A stretch of 64,000 bases of DNA from Azoarcus sp. CIB (GTDB taxonomy: Bacteria > Pseudomonadota > Gammaproteobacteria > Burkholderiales > Rhodocyclaceae). Below are positions 54,086-62,635 of this stretch, piece after piece. A model generated the notes under the pieces. The model was not told the DNA's origin, did not search any database, and was given only the letters and a program-made list of their open reading frames with translations. The first letter of the stretch is position 1, and each line of letters starts with the position of its first letter. The position numbers and the translations under genes are program-made. The DNA is taken from the NCBI RefSeq assembly GCF_001190925.1, contig NZ_CP011072.1:2232001-2296000 (forward strand), written 5' to 3'.

Positions 54086-57000
54086 TCAGGTGTCGGCCGA
54101 CGCTTCGGCGGTCCAGCGCGCCACCCATTCGTCGGCAGGCGCCGGGCGACCGAAGAGGTAGCCCTGATGCACGACCTGGCCGCGGCTATTGAGGAACTCG
54201 GCCTGCTCGGTCGTTTCCACCCCTTCAGCGACAACCTTCAGCTGCAAGTGACGCGCAACCGCCAGGATGGTCTCCACGAGGGCGGCATCGCTGGGGTCAT
54301 GCGGCGCATCCTGCACGAAGGTCTTGTCGATCTTGAGTTCGTCGATGGGCAGGCGCTTAAGGTAGGCGAGCGAGGAGTAACCGGTACCGAAGTCGTCGAT
54401 CGAAAAACGGACGCCAAGGGCCGACAGTTCGTTCATCTTGGCGACGACGTCGCTCACGTTGTCGATGATCAGCCCCTCGGTGATCTCGAGCGTGAGCCGT
54501 GCCGGCTGGGCTCCGGTCCTGTCGAGCACGTCCCGCACCCAGGCATTGAACTCGGGCTTGCGGAAATGCCGCGGACTGATATTCACCGACAGCGCGAGCG
54601 GAAGACCCGCCGTGGCCGCGGCCGCGATCAGCCGGCAGGCCTCGTTCATGACCCAGATGCCCAACTCGACGATGAGATCCGACTCTTCGGCGATGGGCAC
54701 GAAGGCACCCGGAGGCACCAGTCCGCGCTGCGGGTGCTGCCAGCGCACCAGCGCTTCCGCACCGACCATGTCGCCGGCGGCGCTGAACTGCGGCTGGAGG
54801 AACAGGCGCAGCTCGCCGCGTGGAATGCCGGCACGCAATTCGCGCTCGATGCGGAAACTCTCCGCGGCCGTCTCGCCCATGCTGGCTTCGAAGAATGCCG
54901 GGTGGCTTCCTCCCCCCTGTTTGGCACGATGCAGCGCCGTCGTGGCGCGGCGCAGGATTTCGCTCGCCGTGTCGCTGTCTTCTTCGGGGAACAGCGTGAT
55001 GCCGATGCTGCCCGTGATGCGTACCGTCTCCCCACCCAGTTCGAACGGGGTCTCCAGAGCCGACCGGATCTTGCGGGCGACCTGCAGCGCATGCCGGCTG
55101 GCGGCCTCGGCCGTGCGGTCGACCACAGGCAACATCAGGGCAAACTCGTCGCCGGCCATGCGCGCCACGGTGTCGCCTTCGCGCACGACATCGCGCAGTC
55201 TCGCCCCCACGGCCTTCAGGAGCACGTCGCCCAGGACGCTGCCGCGCGCGTCGTTGACGACCTTGAAACGGTCGATGTTGAACAGCAGCAGGGCCTCACG
55301 GTAGCCTTGGTGCTGGCGCGAGGCCAGCACCTGCGTGAGGCGGTCGATCAGCAGGCTGCGGTTCGGCAGCCCGGTGAGCTCATCGTAGAAGGCGAGATGA
55401 TGGATGCGCTCGGCGGCCACCTTGCGTTCGGTGATGTCCTGCTGGATCGCGAGGTAATGGCTGACCGTGCCGTCGGACTCCCGCACCGGCGCGATGATCG
55501 AATATTCGATGATCTCGCTGCCATCGTGCCGCCGGTTCACGATCTCGCCCTGCCAGATCTCGCCGCGCTGCAGCGCCTGCCACATCTCGCCGAAAGTCTC
55601 GGTCGAAGTCTTGCCCGATTTGAAGATGCGCGGATTGCACCCGAGCACCTCGTCGCGGGTAAAACCCGTGATGCGCACCAGTGCGTCGTTCACGTATTCG
55701 ATGTTTCCGTCCGGGTCGGTGATGAAGATGCACTCCGGACTCTGCTCGACGGCGAGCGAGAGCTTGCGCAACTCCTCGTCGGCGAGCTTGCGCGCGGTGA
55801 CGTCCTGGACCGTGCCGATGGCCCCCAGAAGCTTTCCGTTCGAGTCGAAGCACAGGTCCGCCCGCTCCTGCATCCATGTGATTCCGCCATTGCGCAGGAT
55901 GCGGTGCTCGACGTCGTAAGGCGCACCTTGCAGGGCGACCTGCCAGGCCCGATCCACCGCGGCGCGGTCGTCGGGATGGATGAACTGCAGGAAGTCATCG
56001 TAAGTGACGGGTGTCCCCGGCCGCACGCCGAACAGCCGGTAAGTCTCGTCCGACCACACGAGCGCATTGGTTCCTACGTCGAGGTTCCAGCTGCCTATCT
56101 GCGCTACAGACTGCGCCTGCGAAAGATTCGCCGCGAGGCGCTGGCTTTCCTGTTGCGCGCGGGCAAGGCGGCGGTTGATCCATCCGAGCCGCAAAGTCGC
56201 GAACGCGGCGAGCGCAAAACCGGCCAGCAGCAGCGCGACGGCATAGGGTTTCCAGCGCCGCCAGACGTCGAAGAGCGTAAACTCCGGCGCCCGGTCGAAG
56301 GGCGGTAGCCGCAGTTCGCGCAGGAGGTCGTCCACCGGCCGGTAATCGCCAGGAATCGTGAAGCCGGAAATTCGCAGCGCGTCGGCAATTGCGCCGTCGT
56401 GGGGCAAGGCGAGCAGGGCCGCAGTCACGCGCCGGGCGAGATCGTGGGGCACCTGCGGCATCGCGACCACCGGCCATTCCGGATACAGGCGCGTGCTGAC
56501 CGGAAAGGGGAAACCGGGGTAACGCCGCACGCTGATGAGTTTGAGGCTTGCAGGGTCGAGTCGCCCCTGGCGCACGAGCGATTCGATCAGGCCGGAGCGG
56601 ACGAAACCGACATCGGCACTGCCTTCCAGCACTGCATCGATGGCCTTGTTCTGCGGCTGTCCGGTTTCGATGAGGAGATGCTCACGCGGCGGACGGGCGC
56701 CGGCGCGCAGCAGCTCGGCCACCTGCATCTGGTAAGCACCGAATGCGGCACGCCCCGCGGTGGCGACACGGACGCGACCGATATCGGCAAAGGAATCGAT
56801 GTCGGAGCGGTCGGCGCGGGTGAAGATGACGCCGCCGAAGGCGCTGACGGGCACTCCGTCTTCCTTGTTCACCAGCGTGACGAGCGGGGACGACAGATGG
56901 TGCTGGTAGGTCAGCTGCACATACAACGCGGGATTCACAAGCACGAAATCGATGTGCCCGTTAGCCAGCGCCGCGACGAGATCATCGAGATGATGCACGC

Positions 57001-57268
57001 GCAGCACGAAGCGCCCGCCCTCGACCGCGCCATTCAGGTATTCGACGAGCGGCTGCCAGCGCGCGCGGGTTTCCTCCAGCGGACTGAAGGACAGGACGGC
57101 GAACTCGACGGGATCGTGTGCGACGCCCCCGGCAGGAACCTCCTCCGCGTGGAGAGCGCCCGGCTGGAGCGATACGAGGCCAGCCGTCAGGACGACCCCG
57201 AGCCCGGCGCACAACTTCGCCACGCTTGCACGCAACCTGTCGGGGCGACACCAGTCCAGTGAATTCAT
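54086..57268 (-). CDS. PhnD-like sensor with PAS-PAS-GGDEF-EAL domains (likely c-di-GMP phosphodiesterase)
   Basis: A 1060-residue inner-membrane signalling protein. Order: signal-like segment (about 18-42, cleavage-like ALHAEE), a periplasmic PhnD/phosphonate-binding-type domain (about 50-320), one membrane helix (about 341-362), PAS 1 with PAC (about 385-500), PAS 2 (about 505-625), GGDEF (about 640-795) and EAL (about 815-1050). The cyclase motif is AGDEF (705-709) and the first metal-binding Asp is Asn664 (FNIDRFK), so cyclase activity is doubtful. The EAL domain is intact: EAL at 838-840, NISPRHF, DDFGTGYSSLAYLK, KIDKTF and AEGVET. It therefore probably degrades c-di-GMP in response to a periplasmic ligand (inference). 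It follows relA by 57 bases. Confidence 0.9.
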   Translation of the reverse strand: MNSLDWCRPDRLRASVAKLCAGLGVVLTAGLVSLQPGALHAEEVPAGGVAHDPVEFAVLSFSPLEETRARWQPLVEYLNGAVEGGRFVLRVHHLDDLVAALANGHIDFVLVNPALYVQLTYQHHLSSPLVTLVNKEDGVPVSAFGGVIFTRADRSDIDSFADIGRVRVATAGRAAFGAYQMQVAELLRAGARPPREHLLIETGQPQNKAIDAVLEGSADVGFVRSGLIESLVRQGRLDPASLKLISVRRYPGFPFPVSTRLYPEWPVVAMPQVPHDLARRVTAALLALPHDGAIADALRISGFTIPGDYRPVDDLLRELRLPPFDRAPEFTLFDVWRRWKPYAVALLLAGFALAAFATLRLGWINRRLARAQQESQRLAANLSQAQSVAQIGSWNLDVGTNALVWSDETYRLFGVRPGTPVTYDDFLQFIHPDDRAAVDRAWQVALQGAPYDVEHRILRNGGITWMQERADLCFDSNGKLLGAIGTVQDVTARKLADEELRKLSLAVEQSPECIFITDPDGNIEYVNDALVRITGFTRDEVLGCNPRIFKSGKTSTETFGEMWQALQRGEIWQGEIVNRRHDGSEIIEYSIIAPVRESDGTVSHYLAIQQDITERKVAAERIHHLAFYDELTGLPNRSLLIDRLTQVLASRQHQGYREALLLFNIDRFKVVNDARGSVLGDVLLKAVGARLRDVVREGDTVARMAGDEFALMLPVVDRTAEAASRHALQVARKIRSALETPFELGGETVRITGSIGITLFPEEDSDTASEILRRATTALHRAKQGGGSHPAFFEASMGETAAESFRIERELRAGIPRGELRLFLQPQFSAAGDMVGAEALVRWQHPQRGLVPPGAFVPIAEESDLIVELGIWVMNEACRLIAAAATAGLPLALSVNISPRHFRKPEFNAWVRDVLDRTGAQPARLTLEITEGLIIDNVSDVVAKMNELSALGVRFSIDDFGTGYSSLAYLKRLPIDELKIDKTFVQDAPHDPSDAALVETILAVARHLQLKVVAEGVETTEQAEFLNSRGQVVHQGYLFGRPAPADEWVARWTAEASADT

Positions 57269-57325
57269 GATCGGGCGCTCGGCTTCAGGACTTCGTTACG
57301 CTTCCTGCTCCTCAGGAACCGGACA

Positions 57326-59530
57326 TTACTTGCGTTGCACGTCGATCACGTCGCGCACTTCGCGGATGAGCGCGATCGCACGCTGCACCTGCGCGACGCT
57401 GTTGACCTCCATCGTGAAGCGCATGAACGCCGTACCCTTCTTCGTTATCGTATTCACGGCGATGACGTTGAGTTTCTCGCGCGACAGCACCTCGGAAATG
57501 TCGCGCAGCAGCCCCTGCCGGTCGGCTGCCTGAACGGCGACATCCACCGGAAAGACCGAATCGCGACTGTTGAAGGCCTGCTCACCCCAATCCGCCTTGA
57601 TGACCCGCTCCGGATGATCGCGCACCAGGCGCTGGAAGTCGGGACAATCGATGCGGTGGATCGACACCCCGCGGCCACGGGTGACGAAGCCTTCAATGGC
57701 ATCCGGAGGGGCCGGCTTGCAGCAGCGGCCGAGCGAGGTCATCAGCTTGCCGACGCCGACGACCAGTACCTTGTCGTTGGAGTCGTTCTTGTGGCTCCGG
57801 CCGATGACGATCTCGGGTTCCGGAACGGCCGCTTCGGGCGCCTCACCCTCGCGCAGCGCCATCTGCACCGAGCGGGGCCCGACCTCGCCGCGCCCGGCGG
57901 CGAGGTACATCGATTCCGCATTCTTGAAACCCAGCCTGCCGGCAAGCTCGTCGATGTTCGCACGCGACTGGCGTTCGCGCTGCAGTTCGCGCGCGACGAA
58001 GCTGCGCCCGCGCGCCAGCAGCTCTTCCTCTTCCTGCTGGCTGAAGAACTGGCGGATCTTGTTGCGCGCGCGGCTGGTCGCGACGTAGTGCTGCGTCGGG
58101 TTAAGCCAGTCGCGGGAGGGACCGCCCTCCTTGGCGACGTTGATCTCGACGGTCTGCCCGTTCTCGAGCCGCGTGTTGAGCGTCACCAGGTGGCCGTCCA
58201 CCTTGGCGCCGCGGCAGCGGTGGCCGAGGTCGGTGTGCAGGCGGTAGGCGAAATCGATCGGCGTGGCGCCGCGCGGCAAGTCAACGACCTTACCCTGGGG
58301 CGTGAGCACGTAGATTGCATCGTCGAGCGAGGCACGCTTGAACTTCTCGACCCAGTCGGCCGAGTCGGTCACTTCGTCGCGCCACGACAGCAGACTGCGC
58401 AGCAGCGCGATCTTTTCGTCGTAATCGCTGCCGTGGCTCTTGCTGCCTTCCTTGTAGCGCCAGTGCGCGGCAACACCGAGTTCCGCATGGCGGTGCATGT
58501 CGTGCGTGCGGATCTGGACTTCCAGCGCGCGGCCGTCTCCGGCAAACACCGCGGTGTGCAATGACTGGTAGTTGTTGCCCTTGGGGTTCGTGATGTAGTC
58601 GTCGAACTCCTGACCGATCGGCTGCCACAACTGGTTCACGATGCCGAGCACGGTGTAGCAGTCGCGCACGTTGTCGACGAGCACGCGCAGTGCGCGGATG
58701 TCGTAGACCTGCGAGAAATCGAGCCGCTTGGCGCGCATCTTGTTGTAGATGCTGTAAATGTGCTTCGGTCGCCCGTAGACCTCGGCCTTGACGCCGACCG
58801 CGGCGATTTCCTTCTGCAGCCGCTCGATCGAGGACTGGATGAATTCCTCGCGCTCGACGCGGCGCTCGTCGAGCATCTTGGCGATACGCTTGTAGGTTTC
58901 CGGTTCGAGGAAGCGGAAGGACAGGTCTTCCAGCTCCCACTTGAGCTGCCACACCCCGAGGCGGTTCGCGAGCGGCGCGTAGATGTCGAGGCTTTCGCGC
59001 GCGACGTCGGCGCGAACGTCGACCTTGTGTTCCGTGAAGTAGCGCAGCGTCTGCGTGCGCGACGCGAGCCGCAGCAGCACGACGCGGATGTCCTCTACCA
59101 TCGCGAGCAGCATCTTGCGCAGGACTTCCGTCTGGGCGCGGATCTCGGGCGCGGTCGCCGTCGCGGTCATGCGCGTGAGCAGACGCAGTCCGTTGAGGCG
59201 GCACAGCCCATCGACGAGACGGGCGGCTGGCTGTCCGAACTTCTCGGCGATCTTGTCGGTGGCGCCGTCGATATAGTCCCCGACCGCAAACAGAATCGCA
59301 GCGATCCGCGTTTCGACATCGAGGCGCAGCGAGGCCACGATCAGCGCCATGCCGATCGCGTGGGTCCAGACGGATTCACCGGTGCCGAGAAAATGTCCTT
59401 CATAGACGCCCTCGGCAAGGGCAACGGCATCGACGATGGCCGCGCGCTCCTCCGTGCTCAGCCCTTCGGCGAGCAGGTCGATGGGGGCCGCGGACTCGGA
59501 CTGGGAAATTGCATGCGTGACGGAAACCAT
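57326..59530 (-). CDS. relA: GTP pyrophosphokinase RelA ((p)ppGpp synthetase I)
   Basis: Ribosome-associated synthesis of (p)ppGpp on amino-acid starvation. The 734-residue protein has a pseudo-hydrolase domain where the HD metal motif is replaced (FAVGDYIDG, about 81-89), as in E. coli RelA, then the synthetase domain (YGRPKHIYSIYNKMRAKRLD; GNNYQSLHTAVFAGDGRALE), TGS (IYVLTPQGKVVDLPRGATPI), the helical and zinc-finger region (SLGRCCKPAPPDAIEGFVTR) and a C-terminal ACT domain. Length matches RelA (744). The ATG at 59530 (MVSVTHAISQ) is preferred to an upstream extension. The degenerate HD motif means a separate SpoT-type hydrolase should exist elsewhere. Confidence 0.95.
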   Translation of the reverse strand: MVSVTHAISQSESAAPIDLLAEGLSTEERAAIVDAVALAEGVYEGHFLGTGESVWTHAIGMALIVASLRLDVETRIAAILFAVGDYIDGATDKIAEKFGQPAARLVDGLCRLNGLRLLTRMTATATAPEIRAQTEVLRKMLLAMVEDIRVVLLRLASRTQTLRYFTEHKVDVRADVARESLDIYAPLANRLGVWQLKWELEDLSFRFLEPETYKRIAKMLDERRVEREEFIQSSIERLQKEIAAVGVKAEVYGRPKHIYSIYNKMRAKRLDFSQVYDIRALRVLVDNVRDCYTVLGIVNQLWQPIGQEFDDYITNPKGNNYQSLHTAVFAGDGRALEVQIRTHDMHRHAELGVAAHWRYKEGSKSHGSDYDEKIALLRSLLSWRDEVTDSADWVEKFKRASLDDAIYVLTPQGKVVDLPRGATPIDFAYRLHTDLGHRCRGAKVDGHLVTLNTRLENGQTVEINVAKEGGPSRDWLNPTQHYVATSRARNKIRQFFSQQEEEELLARGRSFVARELQRERQSRANIDELAGRLGFKNAESMYLAAGRGEVGPRSVQMALREGEAPEAAVPEPEIVIGRSHKNDSNDKVLVVGVGKLMTSLGRCCKPAPPDAIEGFVTRGRGVSIHRIDCPDFQRLVRDHPERVIKADWGEQAFNSRDSVFPVDVAVQAADRQGLLRDISEVLSREKLNVIAVNTITKKGTAFMRFTMEVNSVAQVQRAIALIREVRDVIDVQRK

Positions 59531-59661
59531 GCGCGGATTATCCCATACGGTGCTCCCAACACGGCGCGGAGCACGCCACACCCGCGCGGTGTGAGATCAT
59601 CTGCGGCCCGACGGATGCGCCACACGGACGAGCCACCACTCGCGGCAGGCGCGCACGCATA

Positions 59662-60555
59662 ATGAAAAAAACCTTCGCCAACCCCTACCTCCTGCTCACC
59701 CTCACCGTGCTGTTCTGGTCCGGCAACATGATCGTCGGCCGTGGGCTGCACGGGGCGGTCCCGCCGCTGGCGCTGGCATTTTGGCGCTGGACGATCGCGC
59801 TCATGCTGATGCTCCCGTTCGCGCTGCCGCACCTGCGCAGCCAGTGGCCGCAACTGCGGGCGCGCTGGCCGACGGTCGTGTTCCTCGGCCTGGTCGGCGT
59901 CGGGGGCTACAACACCTTCGCCTACATCGCGCTCCAGTACACAACCGCAACGAGCGCGACGCTGCTCAACTCCTTCACGCCCATCGCGACGATCGTGCTG
60001 GCCTTCCTGTTCCTCGGCAAGCGCCTCGGGCGACTGGAGACGCTGGCGATCGTGCTGTCCTTCGCCGGCGTCATGACGATCGTAAGCCACGGCAGCATTG
60101 CGACCCTGCTCGGGCTGAGCCTGAACCGCGGCGACCTGTGGATGCTGCTCGCGGTCCTGACCTGGGGCATCTACACCGTCGGGCTGCAGCGGCGCCCCGC
60201 CGGGGTGGATCCGATGCTGCTGCTCGCCGCCTTCACGCTCGTCGGCCTGCTGCCGCTGATCCCCGCCTATCTGTGGGAAATCGACCAAGGACGGACAATT
60301 GCGATCAGCGCCGCATCGGTCGCCGGCATTCTCTACACGGGAATCTTCCCCGGCTTCCTCGGCTATGTGTTCTACAACGCCGCCGTGGCCGCCGTCGGCC
60401 CGAACCGCGGCGCGCAGTTCATCCATCTGATGCCCGTGTTCACGACCTTGCTGGCGGCGATCTTCCTCGGCGAACGGCCGCTGTGGTACCACTTCGCGGG
60501 GATCGTGCTGGTGTTTTCAGGCATCGTGCTGGCCACTCGCGGACCGGCGCGCTGA
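59662..60555 (+). CDS. EamA/DMT family transporter
   Basis: A 297-residue inner-membrane transporter with two EamA repeats and ten predicted helices. Characteristic: LTVLFWSGNMIVGRGLHGAV at the start, ATSATLLNSFTPIATIVLAF closing repeat 1, and LGYVFYNAAVAAVGPNRGAQ with FIHLMPVFTTLLAAIFLGE in repeat 2. Substrate unknown; relatives export amino acids or metabolites. Four bases separate it from mtfA, so the two, together with the flavodoxin gene, probably form an operon. Confidence 0.92.
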   Translation: MKKTFANPYLLLTLTVLFWSGNMIVGRGLHGAVPPLALAFWRWTIALMLMLPFALPHLRSQWPQLRARWPTVVFLGLVGVGGYNTFAYIALQYTTATSATLLNSFTPIATIVLAFLFLGKRLGRLETLAIVLSFAGVMTIVSHGSIATLLGLSLNRGDLWMLLAVLTWGIYTVGLQRRPAGVDPMLLLAAFTLVGLLPLIPAYLWEIDQGRTIAISAASVAGILYTGIFPGFLGYVFYNAAVAAVGPNRGAQFIHLMPVFTTLLAAIFLGERPLWYHFAGIVLVFSGIVLATRGPAR

Positions 60556-60559
60556 CGCG

Positions 60560-61375
60560 ATGATCGGCCTCCTGGAACGCTTCCGCCGCTGGCGCAGGGC
60601 GCGCCGCGTCGATGCGGTGTCGGTTTCCGACGAAACGTGGGCGCGCGCGGAAGCGCGACTGCCCTTCCTCGACTACCTCGAACCGCAGCACCGCCCGCGG
60701 CTGCGCGAACTGGCGCGCGCCTTCATCGCCGAGAAGCAGTTCTACGGCGCCCACGGCTTCGCGCTCACCGACGAGGTCATCGTCACGATCGCGCTGCAGG
60801 CTTGTCTGCCGGCGCTGCGCATCGGGCTGCACGCCTACCGCGGCTGGGTCGGCGTGATTGTGTACCCAGGAGATTTCGTCATTCCGCGCAAGATCATGGA
60901 CGAGACCGGGATCGTGCATGAATACGACGACGAGGTGCTCGGCGAAGCGTGGGAAGGCGGTCCGGTGCTGGTGTCATGGCACGACGAAGAAGATGCGCCG
61001 GAAGGTGTGAACGTCGTGGTCCACGAGTTCGCCCACAAGTTGGACATGGAAAACGGCGAGGTCGACGGCCTGCCCCTGCTGCCCGCGGGGATGTCCCGCA
61101 AGGCCTGGGCGGAGGCCTTCTCGGCGGGCTACGAGCGCTTCTGCCGGCAGGTCGACGCGCATCAGGAGACGGCGCTCGACCCCTACGGTTCCGAAAGCCC
61201 GGGGGAGTTCTTCGCCGTCGCGTCCGAGACCTTCTTCGAAGCGCCCAGCCTGCTGCAGGAGGACTTCCCGGCAATCTACGAGCAGCTCCGGCAGTTCTAC
61301 GGCGCCGATCCCGCTGCCGGCGAACGGCGCCTGTACGGCGAACCGCCGCGGGACGCCGACGTCGAATCGCCATGA
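60560..61375 (+). CDS. mtfA: M90 family zinc peptidase (MtfA-like)
   Basis: A 271-residue cytoplasmic metallopeptidase. The zinc motif HExxH is in VVVHEFAHKLDMENGEVDGL, and the glutamate of the GESPGEFFAVASETFFEAP region is a likely third ligand. E. coli MtfA (265 residues) binds the Mlc repressor and modulates sugar PTS expression; no Mlc or PTS gene is in this window, so the role here is open. Its stop overlaps the flavodoxin start by four bases (ATGA). Confidence 0.9.
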   Translation: MIGLLERFRRWRRARRVDAVSVSDETWARAEARLPFLDYLEPQHRPRLRELARAFIAEKQFYGAHGFALTDEVIVTIALQACLPALRIGLHAYRGWVGVIVYPGDFVIPRKIMDETGIVHEYDDEVLGEAWEGGPVLVSWHDEEDAPEGVNVVVHEFAHKLDMENGEVDGLPLLPAGMSRKAWAEAFSAGYERFCRQVDAHQETALDPYGSESPGEFFAVASETFFEAPSLLQEDFPAIYEQLRQFYGADPAAGERRLYGEPPRDADVESP

Positions 61376-61836
61376 GCGAACGCAAGCGGCTGCTCGTCGT
61401 GTATCACACCCAGTCCGGCAATACCGGCCGTCTGGCGGAGGCGGTCGTGCGCGGCGCGCGGCGCGTGGCCGAGACGGACACCGTCGTGAAGCGGGCCTTC
61501 GATGCGGGCGTCGACGACCTGCTCGGGTGCGACGCCCTGCTGCTCGGCACGCCCGAGAATTTCGGCTACATGTCGGGCGCCCTCAAGGACTTCTTCGACC
61601 GCACCTATTACCCCTGCGAGGGCAAGCTCACAGCCCTGCCCTACGCCGTGTTCGTCAGCGCCGGGAACGACGGGACGGGCGCGGTGCGCGAGATCGAGCG
61701 CATTGCCCGCGGCTACGGCTGGAAGGCGGTGGCGGACGCGCTGATCGTGCGCAAGCTCGTCAGCGACGACGCGCTCGTGCAATGCGAGGAGCTCGGCGAG
61801 GCGATCGCTAGCGGACTGGCGCTCGGGATCTTCTGA
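61372..61836 (+). CDS. flavodoxin-like NAD(P)H-dependent oxidoreductase
   Basis: A 154-residue FMN-binding protein. The phosphate loop is VVYHTQSGNTGRLAEAV, and the isoalloxazine contacts are in LLGTPENFGYMSGALKDFFD and VFVSAGNDGTGAVREIERI. That is the flavodoxin/WrbA-like short form. Electron partner unknown. Translationally coupled to mtfA. Confidence 0.87.
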   Translation: MSERKRLLVVYHTQSGNTGRLAEAVVRGARRVAETDTVVKRAFDAGVDDLLGCDALLLGTPENFGYMSGALKDFFDRTYYPCEGKLTALPYAVFVSAGNDGTGAVREIERIARGYGWKAVADALIVRKLVSDDALVQCEELGEAIASGLALGIF

Positions 61837-62079
61837 ACGCCCGACCGGCCCGCACGGGCGCGAACAAGGCCCAGCGCCGATATTCCATATGGGTTTTACA
61901 GCGTATGTTCGGCACCCGAAAAATCCTGTGAATCCAGCTCCTGCGCGCCTTTCACGAATCGCTGCAAACTCCGCAGACGAAATTCGATTGCGATCCTTTG
62001 ACAGCAGGTCTAAGCTGGAATTGCTGCGTTCGCAGGCGCAGCGTGCTGTCCGTTCGACTCAAATCCCGGAGGACGATTC

Positions 62080-62520
62080 ATGGCGATTACCTGGATTCTG
62101 GTTGCCAATGCCAGCCTGGCCAAACTGTATGCGAACCTTGGTCCCAACAAGGGCCTGACGCTGGTTAAGGAGCTGATCCACCCCGAAAGTCGACAGAAAA
62201 ATTCCGAACTCGTTACCGACCGCGCGGGCGCGTCGCCCTCGGCGGGCAACGCATCGGGTTCGAAGCAGGCGCAGACCCAGCCCAAGACTCACGAGGCCAA
62301 GATATTTGCGCAGGAGATCGCACAGGAGCTATACAAAGGACGAGCCACGAACGCATTCGGCCGGGCCATCGTCTTTGCGCCACCGGCATTCATGGGAATG
62401 CTCAACTCGGTGCTCGACACCCCGACCGCACAGCTGATCACGGATCGCTTCGAAAAGGACTACACCAAGGAACCCGAACCGGTGCTGCGCGAACGCCTAG
62501 CGTCCTGCCTGTTCGTCTGA
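62080..62520 (+). CDS. host attachment family protein
   Basis: A 146-residue protein of the family named for a plant-attachment locus (Host_attach), also found in free-living bacteria with no known host. Features: MAITWILVANASLAKLYANL at the start, a Ser/Gly/Gln-rich linker (about 50-70), KIFAQEIAQELYKGRATNAF, FAPPAFMGMLNSVLD and the terminal FEKDYTKEPEPVLRERL. No signal peptide, so a cytoplasmic place is likely despite the name. GGAGG at 62068-62072 supports the start. Own transcription unit with a strong terminator; the 243-base region before it shows a TTGACA at 61998-62003 without a good -10. Confidence 0.85.
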   Translation: MAITWILVANASLAKLYANLGPNKGLTLVKELIHPESRQKNSELVTDRAGASPSAGNASGSKQAQTQPKTHEAKIFAQEIAQELYKGRATNAFGRAIVFAPPAFMGMLNSVLDTPTAQLITDRFEKDYTKEPEPVLRERLASCLFV

Positions 62521-62588
62521 TTCCGACCGATTCTTCGAGCGTCTCTCATCAGGAGACGATGGGACCGTGAAGAGCGGTCCCGAAGAGC

Positions 62589-62617
62589 AGCGGGGCGCTT
62601 GGCGCCCCGCTTTTTTT
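62589..62617 (+). terminator. intrinsic terminator after the host-attachment family gene
   Basis: Stem AGCGGGGCGC (62589-62598) / GCGCCCCGCT (62602-62611) with a TTG loop, then a run of seven T at 62611-62617. A textbook rho-independent terminator. Confidence 0.92.
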
Positions 62618-62635
62618 CGTGCGCGCCGCGCCACG

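Noticed and set aside
53780-56308. 842-codon open frame opposite the GGDEF-EAL gene
   Set aside because: It runs out of ppk1 in another frame and across the antisense of a clear multidomain protein; no motif.
54086-57268. Annotation as an active diguanylate cyclase
   Set aside because: AGDEF and the Asn664 substitution argue against it; phosphodiesterase is better supported.
61998-62025. Promoter for the host-attachment family gene from TTGACA at 61998
   Set aside because: The -35 is perfect, but at 16-18 bases spacing no acceptable -10 is present, so I did not list it as a promoter.
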